The notes below the pieces were generated by a model that was not told the origin of the DNA, did no database searches, and worked only from the letters and a program-made list of their open reading frames with translations. From NCBI GenBank assembly GCA_026713545.1, contig JAPOOG010000164.1, positions 1 through 55,522 on the forward strand: a stretch of 55,522 nt of DNA, given 5' to 3'. Position numbers and translations under genes: made by a program. This DNA comes from Bryobacterales bacterium. GTDB lineage: Bacteria; Acidobacteriota; Terriglobia; Bryobacterales; UBA6623. Shown here piece by piece: positions 36,263 through 45,080 of this stretch. Positions within the stretch are counted from its first letter, which is position 1. Every line of letters begins with the position of its first letter.

Positions 36263-37414
36263 ATGCATAATAATTCGCTCACACGTCGCCAGGTTCTCAG
36301 CGCCGCCGGGCTCGCGGGCCTCATCACCCTTCCCGCTTGCTCCGCAGGGAAATCCGAACGGCTCACGATCACGAAGATAGAAGTCTTTCAGGTTGTCGTT
36401 CCGATGCAGGACGACATCATCAACAGCCCGGAGTTCAACCCGGATCCGCTTTCGGAGTTCCCGAAAGGGCCAAAGGTCATCGTCAAGCTCCACACCGACT
36501 CCGGTCTGGTCGGGATCGGCGAAACCTCTCGCAACGTGCCCAGGGAGGGCGCGCTCGAAAACGCCCGGCATCTGGAAGGACAGGCTGTTCTGGATCTGAA
36601 CCTGCCCCGCCTCGAGCTGCCGGACGGCCGGTCGCGCGCCGGCTTCGAGATTGCGCTGTATGACGTCGTTGGTAAGGCCTTCGGCTGGCCGGTTTATCAA
36701 TTGCTCGGCGGGCTGGCGCAGAACAAGGTCTACGTTCCGTACTGGTGCGGCCGGAAGAATCCGGTGGATGCAAAGCGCGTTGCCGAGCGGACCCTGAAGG
36801 GCGGCTTCACGTCCCTCAAGATGAAGGGCCGGCCGGAAGATCCGATCGCCGAGGCTGTACGCGCCGTCCGTGAAGTGGCGCCCGACGTGCAAATTACGGT
36901 GGACTTCAATCGCCACTACGAAACGGCGGACGAGTTCCTGCCGATCGGCCAGGCCCTCGACGGGATCGGCAGCATGCGCACGATCGAAGACCCCGTCGAC
37001 GACCTGGGCGAGCTGGCCAAGATCGCGGCTGCGCTCGAAACCCCCATCACTCTCACGCCTCGCAGCCGAAAGCACATCGTGGAGGCCGCCCGACTGGGCG
37101 CCTGCCGGTTCATCAACACTGGCCCGCGCCCCTCGATGATGAGCTTTGTCGTCAACGCCGCGCTGGCGGAAGCCTTCGACATGCCTTGCTGGCACGGCTC
37201 GGGGCATGAACTCGGCATCAAGGACGCGGCCTTCGTGCAGTCGTGCGCGGCCGCGGGCAACTGCACGCTGCCGAGCGACATCCTGTCGCATCAACGTGTC
37301 GATGACCTGATCGTCGAACCGATTCAGATCAAAGACAGCTATGCGATCGTTCCACACGCACCCGGACTGGGAGTGCGGTTGGATGAAGACGCCCTGGCGC
37401 GCTTCTCGGTCTGA
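36263..37414 (+). CDS. Enolase-superfamily (mandelate racemase/muconate lactonizing) lipoprotein
   Basis: A 383-residue enolase-superfamily enzyme. The N-terminus has TAT-like TRRQVLSAAGLAGLITLPAC, ending in a lipobox (LPAC), so it is probably an envelope lipoprotein. The capping domain is about residues 40-160; the barrel has SLKMKG (KxK-like) near 190, VDFN and IEDPV for two metal ligands. The place of the usual third acidic ligand (often ADE) reads TLTPRS, so metal binding may differ and activity is uncertain. HGSGHELG near 310 offers a His. The ATG at 36263 follows AGGAG by about ten bases. It may work with the sulfatase upstream on the same substrate; that is a guess. Confidence 0.82.
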   Translation: MHNNSLTRRQVLSAAGLAGLITLPACSAGKSERLTITKIEVFQVVVPMQDDIINSPEFNPDPLSEFPKGPKVIVKLHTDSGLVGIGETSRNVPREGALENARHLEGQAVLDLNLPRLELPDGRSRAGFEIALYDVVGKAFGWPVYQLLGGLAQNKVYVPYWCGRKNPVDAKRVAERTLKGGFTSLKMKGRPEDPIAEAVRAVREVAPDVQITVDFNRHYETADEFLPIGQALDGIGSMRTIEDPVDDLGELAKIAAALETPITLTPRSRKHIVEAARLGACRFINTGPRPSMMSFVVNAALAEAFDMPCWHGSGHELGIKDAAFVQSCAAAGNCTLPSDILSHQRVDDLIVEPIQIKDSYAIVPHAPGLGVRLDEDALARFSV

Positions 37415-37467
37415 AGTTCCGAAGCGTTACACGCTGCTATTGGCGCAGCCGGCCCTTGAGCGTCATA

Positions 37468-38046
37468 ATGAAGCTTGTCATGATTTCACAACGGCTCATT
37501 GAACAAATCCACGAATCCGCGAATCGGCTCACGAACGATTTGATCGAGCGACTCCAAACCGACTCGCGTTCGACGGCCTATCGGACGATTCCCCGCGAGC
37601 ATCTCATCGCGCTCAAGGACGATTTCTACCAGCACCTCGGGAGCTGGCTTAGCACCCGCTCGAAGAGCGCCGTGAAAACCCGCTACTTGCGTCTCGGGCG
37701 GGAACGCTATCTCGAAGGGATTCCCCTCAGCGAGTTGATCTTTGCCCTGTCGGTGACCAAGTCGATGGTCGTTGATTTCATAAGGCACAGCATGCCGGGG
37801 CGAGCCGAGGAACTGCACCTGGAGTATGATCTGGTGATTTCGATTGGTGAGTTCTTCGACGAGGCCATCTACTTCGCATCAGTCGGTTATGACGATGCTC
37901 ACCGAGCACACCTCGCCGCGGCGCCAGGACCAGGCGAAGGGACCGACGAGGCTGTCGAGAAGAAGCAGCCCGGCCGGACACACCAACCGATTGATGAAGA
38001 CTGGGCCGTCAGCCGGTCCGGACAGATCGGTGAGGCTTCAGGATAA
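37468..38046 (+). CDS. RsbRD N-terminal-domain-like regulatory protein
   Basis: A 192-residue protein. Residues about 15-140 (LIEQIHESANRLTNDLIERL, then LGSWLSTRSKSAVKTRYLRLG, then ISIGEFFDEAIYFAS) resemble the N-terminal domain of RsbT co-antagonist RsbRD proteins, a globin-like helical sensor. The usual STAS domain is missing, and the last 50 residues are polar, rich in Gly/Pro/Glu and probably disordered. It may be a signalling input domain acting with a partner elsewhere. The start is uncertain: ATG at 37468 or 37480; neither has a clear ribosome-binding site. Confidence 0.65.
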   Translation: MKLVMISQRLIEQIHESANRLTNDLIERLQTDSRSTAYRTIPREHLIALKDDFYQHLGSWLSTRSKSAVKTRYLRLGRERYLEGIPLSELIFALSVTKSMVVDFIRHSMPGRAEELHLEYDLVISIGEFFDEAIYFASVGYDDAHRAHLAAAPGPGEGTDEAVEKKQPGRTHQPIDEDWAVSRSGQIGEASG

Positions 38047-38057
38047 CGAGAGCTGGG

Positions 38058-38094
38058 CCTTTCTTCCTCACCACTTGGCGTAAGAAGGGCAGGT
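38058..38094 (+). repeat. Possible miniature remnant of the inverted-repeat element
   Basis: Just after the previous stop, CCTTTCTTCCTCACCAC and GGCGTAAGAAGGGCAGG look like degenerate left and right terminal repeats with almost no body between them. It abuts copy G and shares the TA flank. It may be an internal-deletion derivative. Confidence 0.3.
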
Positions 38095-38096
38095 TA

Positions 38097-38275
38097 GCCT
38101 GCTTTTCTCACCACGTGGGGAGGCGAAGTGCGTGAGAGGGCCGTCAGGACGAGGCGCGAGCCGCTTGGCGCGCGCAGGCGTACTTGAACCGTACGTCGAG
38201 CACGGCAAGCAAGCGCAACGAAGTCATGGCGGTCGTATCAGGTGCTTCGGCCGTCGGGTGGTAAGAAATGCAGGT
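38097..38275 (+). repeat. Dispersed inverted-repeat element, short form, copy G (179 bp)
   Basis: A complete copy, GCCTGCTTTTCTCACCAC at left and GTGGTAAGAAATGCAGGT at right, with TA on both sides (38095-38096, 38276-38277). It has the same length as copies A and H. The minus-strand clpS stop, TAA, is made of the TA flank and the terminal base of the element. Confidence 0.92.
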
Positions 38276-38613
38276 TAGTCAGCGGGCTCGATCAGAGCCG
38301 CCATGGAGCCGAGCGAGCGAGACAGCCGTCGATCGGGTCCATAGGCGTGAATCTGGTCTCGCTTTTTCTCGGCTTCCCGTAACGAGCATGTGCTCAGCCG
38401 CGTGTGCCCTTTGGTGTCCACCTCGACGGTGTGCGCGTAGGCCTTCTCTTCGCTGAACGAGAAGATCTCCATCAACATCTCGATGACGTACTCGTAGGTG
38501 TGATCGTTGTCGTCGAGAAGGATGACGTGGTAGAGGCGCGCCAGCTCGTCTTCAGACTTGTGGCCCCTGCGAACGTCTTCCTCCACCTCGGGAATGGCAA
38601 CAGCAGTGCTCAT
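38275..38613 (-). CDS. clpS: ATP-dependent Clp protease adaptor ClpS
   Basis: The adaptor that delivers N-degron substrates to ClpA/ClpC-ClpP. The 112-residue protein has the core YHVILLDDNDHTYEYVIEML (residues 28-47), EEKAYAHTVEVDTKGHTRL near 55-73 and REAEKKRDQIHAYGPD near 80. The HTYEYVIEML form differs from the E. coli NDDYTPMEFV form and recalls the ClpS2-like branch, which may recognise other N-terminal residues; this is an inference. No clp ATPase gene is nearby. The stop codon is formed at the junction with repeat copy G. Confidence 0.92.
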   Translation of the reverse strand: MSTAVAIPEVEEDVRRGHKSEDELARLYHVILLDDNDHTYEYVIEMLMEIFSFSEEKAYAHTVEVDTKGHTRLSTCSLREAEKKRDQIHAYGPDRRLSRSLGSMAALIEPAD

Positions 38614-38738
38614 TGCTATCTTGAATCGGCGGAGGCGGGAGCTTCTTCAATGCCGGCTGATTGCTGTCGACTCGCCGTTTATGCTAGCAGAAGCCTCCGA
38701 ACCGGCCAACCTTGGTTCGTGCGGAGCTATGATGTCTT

Positions 38739-38917
38739 GCCTGCATTTCTCACCACGTGGCGAGACGAAGTGCGTGAGAGGGCCGTCAGGACGAGGCGCG
38801 AGCTGCTTGGTGCGCGCAGGCGTACTTGAACAGTACGTTGAGCACGGCAAGCAAGCGCAACGAAGTACTGGTGGCCGTATGGCGTGTTTCGGCCGTCGGG
38901 TGGTGAGAAATGCAGGC
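38739..38917 (+). repeat. Dispersed inverted-repeat element, short form, copy H (179 bp)
   Basis: GCCTGCATTTCTCACCAC at the left and GTGGTGAGAAATGCAGGC at the right are perfect complements over all 18 bases, making this the cleanest copy. Flanks are TT (left) and TA (right). The rnr stop, TAG on the minus strand (38917-38919), consists of the TA flank plus the element's terminal G. Bases 38614-38738 hold only the clpS upstream region. Confidence 0.93.
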
Positions 38918-41211
38918 TAGCCTTTCTTCGGCGGAATCCAGGAGAACTGCGCCCGCATGCCGTCGAACGTCACGCCGTCTGTGCGGACTTGGATGCGGTC
39001 GCCCAGAGACAGTTTGAACTTCGTGCGTTGCTTGATGAGTGCACGGGACGACTCGTGATACTGGAACCGCCCCGGCAGGCTCTCGATCGACACCAGCCCT
39101 TCCACGAACAGCTCGATCAATTCGACGAACAGTCCCGCCTTGCTCACCTGAATGACGAGTGCTTCGAACTCTTCGCCGAGTTTCTTCTCCATGAATCGAG
39201 CCTTCTTCCATTCGATCAGCGCCCGCTCGCAATCGACAGCCCGGCGTTCGGTAAAGGAGGTTTCCTGCGCGATGGCCGCGAGTTCGCTTTCCCGGTACGG
39301 CGCCGGTGCCTCTGCTTCCGTGCAGGGGCTTGCTCCGTCTTCGTTGAGCGACGCCTTGAGAATCCGATGGACGACGAGATCGGGATAGCGGCGGATCGGC
39401 GACGTGAAATGCGTATACGGCTCCGTTGCGAGCGCGAAGTGGCTCTGTTTTTTTTCGCTGTAGCGCGCCTGCTTGAGCGATCGAAGCATCAGATAGCTCA
39501 GGATTCGTTCTTCCGGTTTGCCCTCGATCCGCTTGATGAGCTTCTGATAGTCCCGGGGAGACACATCAATGTTCGTGTCGGCGGTCAACTCGGTTCGGCG
39601 AGCTTTGGAGCCGTCACGCCGCCGCTGCGTTCGGCCGAATCGTCGTAAGGGAACTTCGATGCCGAGACTGTGACCGAAAGTGTGCGTAAGCTGCTCGAAC
39701 TCGAGCACACGCCTCGCTTCCGGCTTCTCGTGAATGCGAAAGAGCATCTCGTTCCCTAAAATCGCCAGATGCCGTGCCACGGCTTCATTCGCGGCCAGCA
39801 TCAATTCCTCAATGATGCGGTGCGCGGTATTCCGTTCGGACCGCGCGATGCCCGTCATTTGGCCAAGGTCGTCAAACTCGATCTCGGCCTGCGGCAGGTC
39901 GAAGTCGATCGAACCGCGGCGCTCGCGGCGGCGGTTTAGAATCATCGCGAGGTCGCGCATCTGCTCGAAGCGCTCGACCAGTGTCCCGTATTCTTGCCGG
40001 AGGGCTTCGTCGCCTTGGAGAATTGCGGAAACTTTCGTGTAGGTCATCCGCTCAACGCTCCGGATGATGCCTTCACGGAAGTCGGCTTTCAAGACTTCGC
40101 CCTTGGCGTTGATCTCCAGCAGGACCGATACCACAAGGCGGTCCTGCTTCGGATGCAACGAGCAAATGCCCGTCGACAACTCCGCGGGCAGCATCGGTAC
40201 CGCCCGATCCGGAAAGTAGACGCTCGTGCCTCGCTCTCGAGCCTTGGCATCGAGCGCTGAGCCCATCGCCACATAGTGGCTGACGTCCGCAATATGAACT
40301 TGCAACAGGAAACGGCCGTTGCCGAGTCTCTCGACCCAGACGGCGTCGTCGAAATCACGCGCCGTCTCGCCATCGATGGTGACGATGTCAAGCTCGCGGA
40401 AATCTCGCCGCCGCGCGATCTCCTCGTCCGGAATCTTCGGCGAGATGGCTTCGACCTCGCGCCGCGCTTCCTCCGAGAACCTGTGAGGAAGGTGAAAGCG
40501 CCGGATCATGATCTCGACATCGATGCCAAAGTCATCGGGACGCCCGAGGACTTCAACGACCCGCCCTTCCGCCATCTCCCATCGCGTCGGAAACCGCACT
40601 ACCTCGGCGTTGACGATCAACCCGTCGAGCTCTTCCGCCGACTTGACGTCGACTCGTTTCACATCACCCAGTCGTTGCTCGAGTTCGTCCCCGTCGGGCA
40701 GCTCCGAGCCGGGAGGAATCGCCACCTGCTCTCGTACGCGATCGTCATGCGGCGTCACGAAGCTGCCATGCCGGGAATAGTGAAAGGTTCCGACGATGAA
40801 GCGGTTCGTGCGTTTCAAGATCCGCTCGATGCGGCCCTCGACCCGCCCCCCGGCGCGAAACCGCGCGAGATGCACCAGCACGCGATCGTCGTGCATGGCG
40901 TCATTGATGCCGCGGTGCGGAATGAAAATGTCGCCTTCGACTTCAGGAATCGGGTGGTCGGGGACGACGAACCCGAATCCCTTCGCGTGAAGGATCAGGC
41001 GCCCCGTGATGGTTTCCGCATCGCGCCGGGGAACTGCGTAGTGGCGGCTGCGGTACTCGACAAGGCGGCCGTCAGCGGCGAGCTGATCCAGGGTCTTCTG
41101 GAGAGCGGCTCGCTTCCTGCCGCGAGCACCAACCTGGCGCGCCAGACGGTTGAAGTCCGATCGGCCCTGAGGCTGACGGCCGATGTGCTCGATCAGCTCG
41201 TGGGCCTCCAT
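38917..41211 (-). CDS. rnr: Ribonuclease R
   Basis: A 3'-5' exoribonuclease of the RNase II/R family that degrades structured RNA. The 764-residue protein has an N-terminal winged-helix region, cold-shock domains (GFGFVVPDHPIPEVEGDIFIP near residue 75 and RVVEVLGRPDDFGIDVEIMI near 220), the RNB catalytic domain with GETARDFDDAVWVER near 280 and HYTHFTSPIRRYPDL-like YTHFTSPIRRYPDLVVHR near 600, and a C-terminal S1 domain (LVIQVSKAGLFVELIELFVEGLV). The basic tail is short. A small hairpin (CTCCGC/GCGGAG, 41237-41254) lies in the leader. The TAG stop uses the terminal G of copy H. Confidence 0.95.
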   Translation of the reverse strand: MEAHELIEHIGRQPQGRSDFNRLARQVGARGRKRAALQKTLDQLAADGRLVEYRSRHYAVPRRDAETITGRLILHAKGFGFVVPDHPIPEVEGDIFIPHRGINDAMHDDRVLVHLARFRAGGRVEGRIERILKRTNRFIVGTFHYSRHGSFVTPHDDRVREQVAIPPGSELPDGDELEQRLGDVKRVDVKSAEELDGLIVNAEVVRFPTRWEMAEGRVVEVLGRPDDFGIDVEIMIRRFHLPHRFSEEARREVEAISPKIPDEEIARRRDFRELDIVTIDGETARDFDDAVWVERLGNGRFLLQVHIADVSHYVAMGSALDAKARERGTSVYFPDRAVPMLPAELSTGICSLHPKQDRLVVSVLLEINAKGEVLKADFREGIIRSVERMTYTKVSAILQGDEALRQEYGTLVERFEQMRDLAMILNRRRERRGSIDFDLPQAEIEFDDLGQMTGIARSERNTAHRIIEELMLAANEAVARHLAILGNEMLFRIHEKPEARRVLEFEQLTHTFGHSLGIEVPLRRFGRTQRRRDGSKARRTELTADTNIDVSPRDYQKLIKRIEGKPEERILSYLMLRSLKQARYSEKKQSHFALATEPYTHFTSPIRRYPDLVVHRILKASLNEDGASPCTEAEAPAPYRESELAAIAQETSFTERRAVDCERALIEWKKARFMEKKLGEEFEALVIQVSKAGLFVELIELFVEGLVSIESLPGRFQYHESSRALIKQRTKFKLSLGDRIQVRTDGVTFDGMRAQFSWIPPKKG

Positions 41212-41287
41212 CGCTTCACTATAACGATGAGGGTGTCTCCGCCTGAATGCGGAGTTATTGCAGCCGGCTCCGGGGACAGCGGGGGCA

Positions 41288-41509
41288 GCCTGCTTTTCTC
41301 ACCTCGTGGCGAGGTGAAGTGAGTGAGAGGGACATCCGGGCGAAGCGAGTGCCGCTTGGCGCCGGCAACACGGCCTTTACGGTTCGCCGGCCCTCAGACA
41401 TTTCTTTCTGGAGCGAACCAAGCCCCGCCAAAGGTCTTCACGAATAACCAACAACTAACCACGGCCTTTTTTCGCGTGCTTCGACCGTCGGATGGTGTGT
41501 AATGCAGTT
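41288..41509 (+). repeat. Dispersed inverted-repeat element, reduced long form, copy I (222 bp)
   Basis: The left end is GCCTGCTTTTCTCACCTC; the right end is GGATGGTGTGTAATGCAGTT, degenerate. The body is shortened. It keeps the internal stem-loop (41381-41420) and one short period-7 run. Flanks are CA on both sides. The minus-strand stop of the next gene, TGA (41509-41511), consists of two flank bases plus the terminal base of the element. Confidence 0.83.
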
Positions 41510-42180
41510 CAGCGCGGTTTCTTCTCGATCGCCTCGCCGGGCTTCAGCAGCGTGGGGCGCTTGCCTTTCTGCTCCTGTTCCTCGGTTTGCATCTCCTTCT
41601 CCAACTTCTCGACATCCTTGCGCCGCTCCGGAGTCATCAGGGCCCGTTGCCTTTTCTTCTCTCTTGAGTCGGCTTCGAGGATCCTCCGCCCGCGGTCGCC
41701 GAGGTCTTCGAGAGTCAACTCCATGCTGTCGCGGGTGATCTCGATGGCGTCTTCGAGAACGAACTCGTAAGTCCAGTGGTCGTCGGCCGGATTCTCCCGG
41801 ATCCGTTCCAGTGCGGCCAGGAGTTCCTTCTCGCGTTCGGCCAGCGTCTTGAGAGCGTCGTCGAGGTCCACTTGGTCGGCCGCGGCGTCGTCGATCACGA
41901 AATCGATCGCTTCGATGATGCGCCCGTACTCCTCGAGGTTGCGGTGGATCAATTTCGATCGGCCCGCATCTTCCCTGAGCAGCGCCTGCCGCACCAACTC
42001 GATCCGCAACTGCGCGAAATGCAGATATTGCCCGATTCGATGGTCGGGTTCTTGATTCTCTCGGATCAGATCGGCTTCGTGATCCGTCAGAAAGTCGCGG
42101 CGGCCCCCAAGAAGATCCTGTCCCGCGAGAGGGATGCTCATCAACAGCGCGGCAACCGGCAAAACACCGAGAGTTTTCAT
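41509..42180 (-). CDS. Exported hypothetical protein, helical and charged
   Basis: A 223-residue protein with a signal peptide (KTLGVLPVAALLMSIPLAGQ). The mature part is almost wholly helical and charged: HRIGQYLHFAQLRIELVRQAL near residue 48, a Glu/Asp-rich middle, and a C-terminal Lys/Glu/Gln coiled-coil-like stretch (EKLEKEMQTEEQEQKGKRP). It is not recognised as any named family. It resembles the next gene upstream in layout (signal peptide plus helical bundle with xxLRIxLxR or xxLAIRYAR), so both may be envelope-associated helpers. The stop codon is completed by repeat copy I. Confidence 0.7.
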   Translation of the reverse strand: MKTLGVLPVAALLMSIPLAGQDLLGGRRDFLTDHEADLIRENQEPDHRIGQYLHFAQLRIELVRQALLREDAGRSKLIHRNLEEYGRIIEAIDFVIDDAAADQVDLDDALKTLAEREKELLAALERIRENPADDHWTYEFVLEDAIEITRDSMELTLEDLGDRGRRILEADSREKKRQRALMTPERRKDVEKLEKEMQTEEQEQKGKRPTLLKPGEAIEKKPR

Positions 42181-42193
42181 GTTCGCCTCGCTA

Positions 42194-42392
42194 GCCTGCT
42201 CTTCTCATCACGTGGCGAGGCGAAGTGCGTGAGAGGACCGTCAGGACGAGGCGCGAGCCGGGCGGAGGAAAAAGGCGCGCGCAGGCGTACTTGACCGTAT
42301 GTCGAGCACGGCAAGCAAGCGTTGTGAAGGAAAAGCGAAGTCCTGGCGGTCGTATCGCGTGCATCCCCTGTCGGGTGGTGAGACATGCGGGC
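42194..42392 (+). repeat. Dispersed inverted-repeat element, short form, copy J (199 bp)
   Basis: The left end is GCCTGCTCTTCTCATCAC; the right end is GTGGTGAGACATGCGGGC; TA on both sides (inside CTAG). It has both small insertions and the same 199-bp length as copy F. The minus-strand stop of the upstream gene (TAG, 42392-42394) is TA plus the terminal G of the element. The next gene's ATG is 13 bases beyond the other end. Confidence 0.92.
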
Positions 42393-42850
42393 TAGTTCTT
42401 CCTTTTTTTGGTCATGATCGCCATCAGCAACTTCTGGTTCAGCTGCTCGATGCGAGTCCGCACCGCCAGTAGTTGATCGCGATCGTTGAAACTCAGTTTC
42501 TTTTCCAGATCATCCAGGTCCCGCAACAGCTTCCGGGTGGCGATCTCCACGACCTTGAACGGCTTCGACTTCTTCCATGCCGGCTTGCCGGTCGCCTGCA
42601 GGGACTCATTGGCCAGCTCTACAGCCTCCTGGATCTCAAGCAGCAGCGCAGCGCCTTCGTTGCTGTTGTCCTCCCGATACAGGGCCTCCACCCGACTTAC
42701 CGTTGCACGCGCATAACGGATCGCCAGCCGAGCCCGCTTTTCAAGATGGATCTCCCTTTTGACGGTCTCCATCGACGGAGCGGTTTCGCCCGGCCCCGGC
42801 GCCGTCGTCAGCACCGTGGCGGCCGCCATCGCTGCGAGACGCAGCTTCAT
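42392..42850 (-). CDS. Exported small helical protein, coupled to TPR gene
   Basis: A 152-residue protein with a signal peptide (KLRLAAMAAATVLTTAPGPG) and a helical mature part: LEKRARLAIRYARATVSRVEAL near residue 36, NEGAALLLEIQEAVELANESL near 62, and RKLLRDLDDLEKKLSFNDRD near 105. Not recognised as a named family. Its ATG overlaps the stop of the TPR gene (ATGA), so it is probably made together with that protein. The basic C-terminus ends in MTKKRKN. The stop lies at repeat copy J. Confidence 0.72.
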   Translation of the reverse strand: MKLRLAAMAAATVLTTAPGPGETAPSMETVKREIHLEKRARLAIRYARATVSRVEALYREDNSNEGAALLLEIQEAVELANESLQATGKPAWKKSKPFKVVEIATRKLLRDLDDLEKKLSFNDRDQLLAVRTRIEQLNQKLLMAIMTKKRKN

Positions 42851-44079
42851 CGCGGTTCAAGAACCTTCTTGATCACTTTGATACGTTGCTGCGATTTCCA
42901 CTCCTCATCTTCCATGCCCGGATTCGTGGCCAGAAACTCCTGGTAGCTCGCCAGCGCCTCCTTGTACATCTGCAGCTTGTCTTCGGTGATCGCTCGCAGA
43001 TAGAGCGCCGCCGGCTTGAGAGGCACCTTCATACGGGCCTGAATCAGCGCCTTCAGTGTTCCCGGGAAGTTCTCCATTTTGTAGAGGCTGAACGCCAGTC
43101 CATTCCAAGCGTCGACGTGATCGGGCGCGCGCTTGATCGCGGTGTAATAGTGCTGCGCCGCTTGTTCCGTTTCCCCGGAGTGCAGCAGCACGTTGGCGTA
43201 GCGAACCAGCAGCTCCGTGTTCGATGGATCGTTCTGCAAAGCGTCTTGCAGCAGTCCGAGTGCCTCGCTGCGGCGGTCGGTCATCAGGAACGCTTGCGCC
43301 AGCCCCTCCCGGTTCGCGGGAGTTGGCTTGCGCTCGACCGCCGGAGCCAGTTCTGCGATCGCTTCCTCGAACCGCCCCTGGTTCATCAGCAGGATGCCGA
43401 AACGCTCACGGACGTGAACCGCAGCGCTGTTTGCCGTGAGGTACTCGCCATAAAGCGACAGAGCTTGATCGACATCGCCGCGTTCTTCCAACGTCTGGGC
43501 CAATCCGAGCAGCATGTTTGCGATCTTCGGATCGACGGCTGCCCCCTTGCGATATGCTTGCGCCGCTTCCGCGAACCGCCCGCTCTGTTCCAGCGATTGC
43601 CCCATGCCGAGGGCTGCGTCGGCAGAAGAGGGGTCCAGTTCCAGCGCCCGCTCGAATGCCGGGACGGCATCGTCGAAACGCCGCGCGTCAAGCAGCGCCT
43701 GCGCCAGGAAAAGCCGAAAGCGAGTATCATCCGGACGCGCCTCCGTGACCGCCTGCAAGTGCGGCAACGCTTCCTGCGCGCTGCCGTTCTGCATGAGCAG
43801 CATGCTGAGGTTCACCTGAGCCGCGATCAGATCCGGCTTTGTCTCGACGACTTGGCGGTAACCCTCGATCGCCTTGTCGTGCTCTTCGAGCCGCGTATAT
43901 GCGTAGGCGAGCTGGAACCGCGTTTCGTGATCGTCCGGGCTTTCAGCGAGAACTTTCTCGAGTAGCTCGGCGGCCAGTGTGAAGTTTTCGTCTTCGAGCG
44001 CCTGGTTCGCCTGCTGAACCCATTCGTGGGAAGCGGCGGCGGCCGTGACCGCCATCAACAGCGCCGCGAGCCACTTCAT
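42847..44079 (-). CDS. Exported TPR-repeat protein
   Basis: A 410-residue protein with a short signal peptide (KWLAALLMAVTAAAASHEW) and at least nine tandem 34-residue TPR units from residue 20 to about 380, e.g. AAELLEKVLAESPDDHETRFQLAYAY and DAVPAFERALELDPSSADAALGMGQSL. Such proteins are scaffolds for protein contacts in the periplasm. It is the first gene of an operon with two small exported helical proteins downstream, which may be its partners. The ATG at 44079 gives a compact signal peptide; an in-frame GTG two codons before is possible. Confidence 0.85.
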   Translation of the reverse strand: MKWLAALLMAVTAAAASHEWVQQANQALEDENFTLAAELLEKVLAESPDDHETRFQLAYAYTRLEEHDKAIEGYRQVVETKPDLIAAQVNLSMLLMQNGSAQEALPHLQAVTEARPDDTRFRLFLAQALLDARRFDDAVPAFERALELDPSSADAALGMGQSLEQSGRFAEAAQAYRKGAAVDPKIANMLLGLAQTLEERGDVDQALSLYGEYLTANSAAVHVRERFGILLMNQGRFEEAIAELAPAVERKPTPANREGLAQAFLMTDRRSEALGLLQDALQNDPSNTELLVRYANVLLHSGETEQAAQHYYTAIKRAPDHVDAWNGLAFSLYKMENFPGTLKALIQARMKVPLKPAALYLRAITEDKLQMYKEALASYQEFLATNPGMEDEEWKSQQRIKVIKKVLEPR

Positions 44080-44169
44080 GCCCACATTCTATCAGCGGGG
44101 TTTTCGGTTCCGGTGATGGAACGGACGGCGCCTCCGGCGCGCTCTGCCGGACGTGATCTCGATGCCATA

Positions 44170-45024
44170 ATGATGCCCATGCCGGTCATCGATACACACG
44201 CACATCTCTTCTCGCCGGACGAAAAGAAGTATCCGCCAAGGCCCAACCCGTCGCGGCCTCCGGCTGGCGCCGGGACGTTGGAACACGTCCGGCGGGAGAT
44301 GAAAGCCAACGGAGTTGACCGTATCTGTGCGGTGCAGGTCAGTGGATTCTACGGATTCGACAACCGTTTCATTTGCGACGCGTCCAAGGCTCATCCCGAT
44401 TGGATCGCCGGAATCTGCACCTTGGATCCGAATGATCCGCACAGCCCCGGATTGTTGGAGCAATATGTCCGTGACTATGGAATTCGCGGGCTCCGCAGCG
44501 TACCCGGCCGCGGCCCCGACGGGCGGCAGCTCGACCACCCGGGCGTCCGCGCGCTTTGGAAGACGGCCCTCGACAACGGCATCACCGTCAACCTGCAAAT
44601 CGGCTACCAGCATGCTGGGGAAGCAAACCGGCTGCTCGGCGAGTTCCCGGATCTGCCCGTCGCGCTCGACCATACTCTCCGCATGCAGGCCGACGGCCCG
44701 GTCGCGGAGACCCTGGCCGCGCTGCGAAAACTCGGCCGCCGCGGGAATTGCCACACGAAGATGTCGTTCATCGCGAACGGTCCGCGAGGATGCCAGGACG
44801 GTTATCCCTGCCGCAGCTTCCACAAGGTCGTGATGGAGGTCGTCGACATCTTCGGTCCCGAGCGCTGCGCCTGGGGAGCGCATTTCCCGCTCGAAAAGTA
44901 CTCGCCCGCGCTGACCTACGCCCAGGCACTGAGGATCTATCGGGAAGAATTGCCGTTGAGCGCTGAGGCGCGGGCGGCCATCCTGGGCGGCACGGCCGCC
45001 AAGCTCTATTTCCCTCCTCGATAA
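44170..45024 (+). CDS. Amidohydrolase-family metal-dependent hydrolase
   Basis: A 284-residue TIM-barrel protein of the amidohydrolase-2 (ACMSD-like) family. Seen are IDTHAHLFSP at the N-terminus (HxH ligands), AVQVSGFYGFDNRFI near 55, WIAGICTLDPNDP near 75, GLRSVPGRGPDG near 105, the His of VALDHTLRM near 180, and WGAHFPLEKYSP near 238. Such enzymes act as lactonases or decarboxylases on small organic acids; the substrate is unknown. No signal peptide, so cytoplasmic. The start could be 44170, 44173 or 44179. It is divergent from the TPR gene by 90 bases. Confidence 0.82.
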   Translation: MMPMPVIDTHAHLFSPDEKKYPPRPNPSRPPAGAGTLEHVRREMKANGVDRICAVQVSGFYGFDNRFICDASKAHPDWIAGICTLDPNDPHSPGLLEQYVRDYGIRGLRSVPGRGPDGRQLDHPGVRALWKTALDNGITVNLQIGYQHAGEANRLLGEFPDLPVALDHTLRMQADGPVAETLAALRKLGRRGNCHTKMSFIANGPRGCQDGYPCRSFHKVVMEVVDIFGPERCAWGAHFPLEKYSPALTYAQALRIYREELPLSAEARAAILGGTAAKLYFPPR

Positions 45025-45080
45025 AACCACGCGCACCGGGCGGCCTCTTCGAAGCCGTTAGCACAACCACAGCGCCGCCT

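Noticed and set aside
34425..36263. A 612-codon minus-strand frame opposite the sulfatase gene
   Set aside because: It runs through two repeat copies and the antisense of a clear sulfatase; its composition does not look like a protein.
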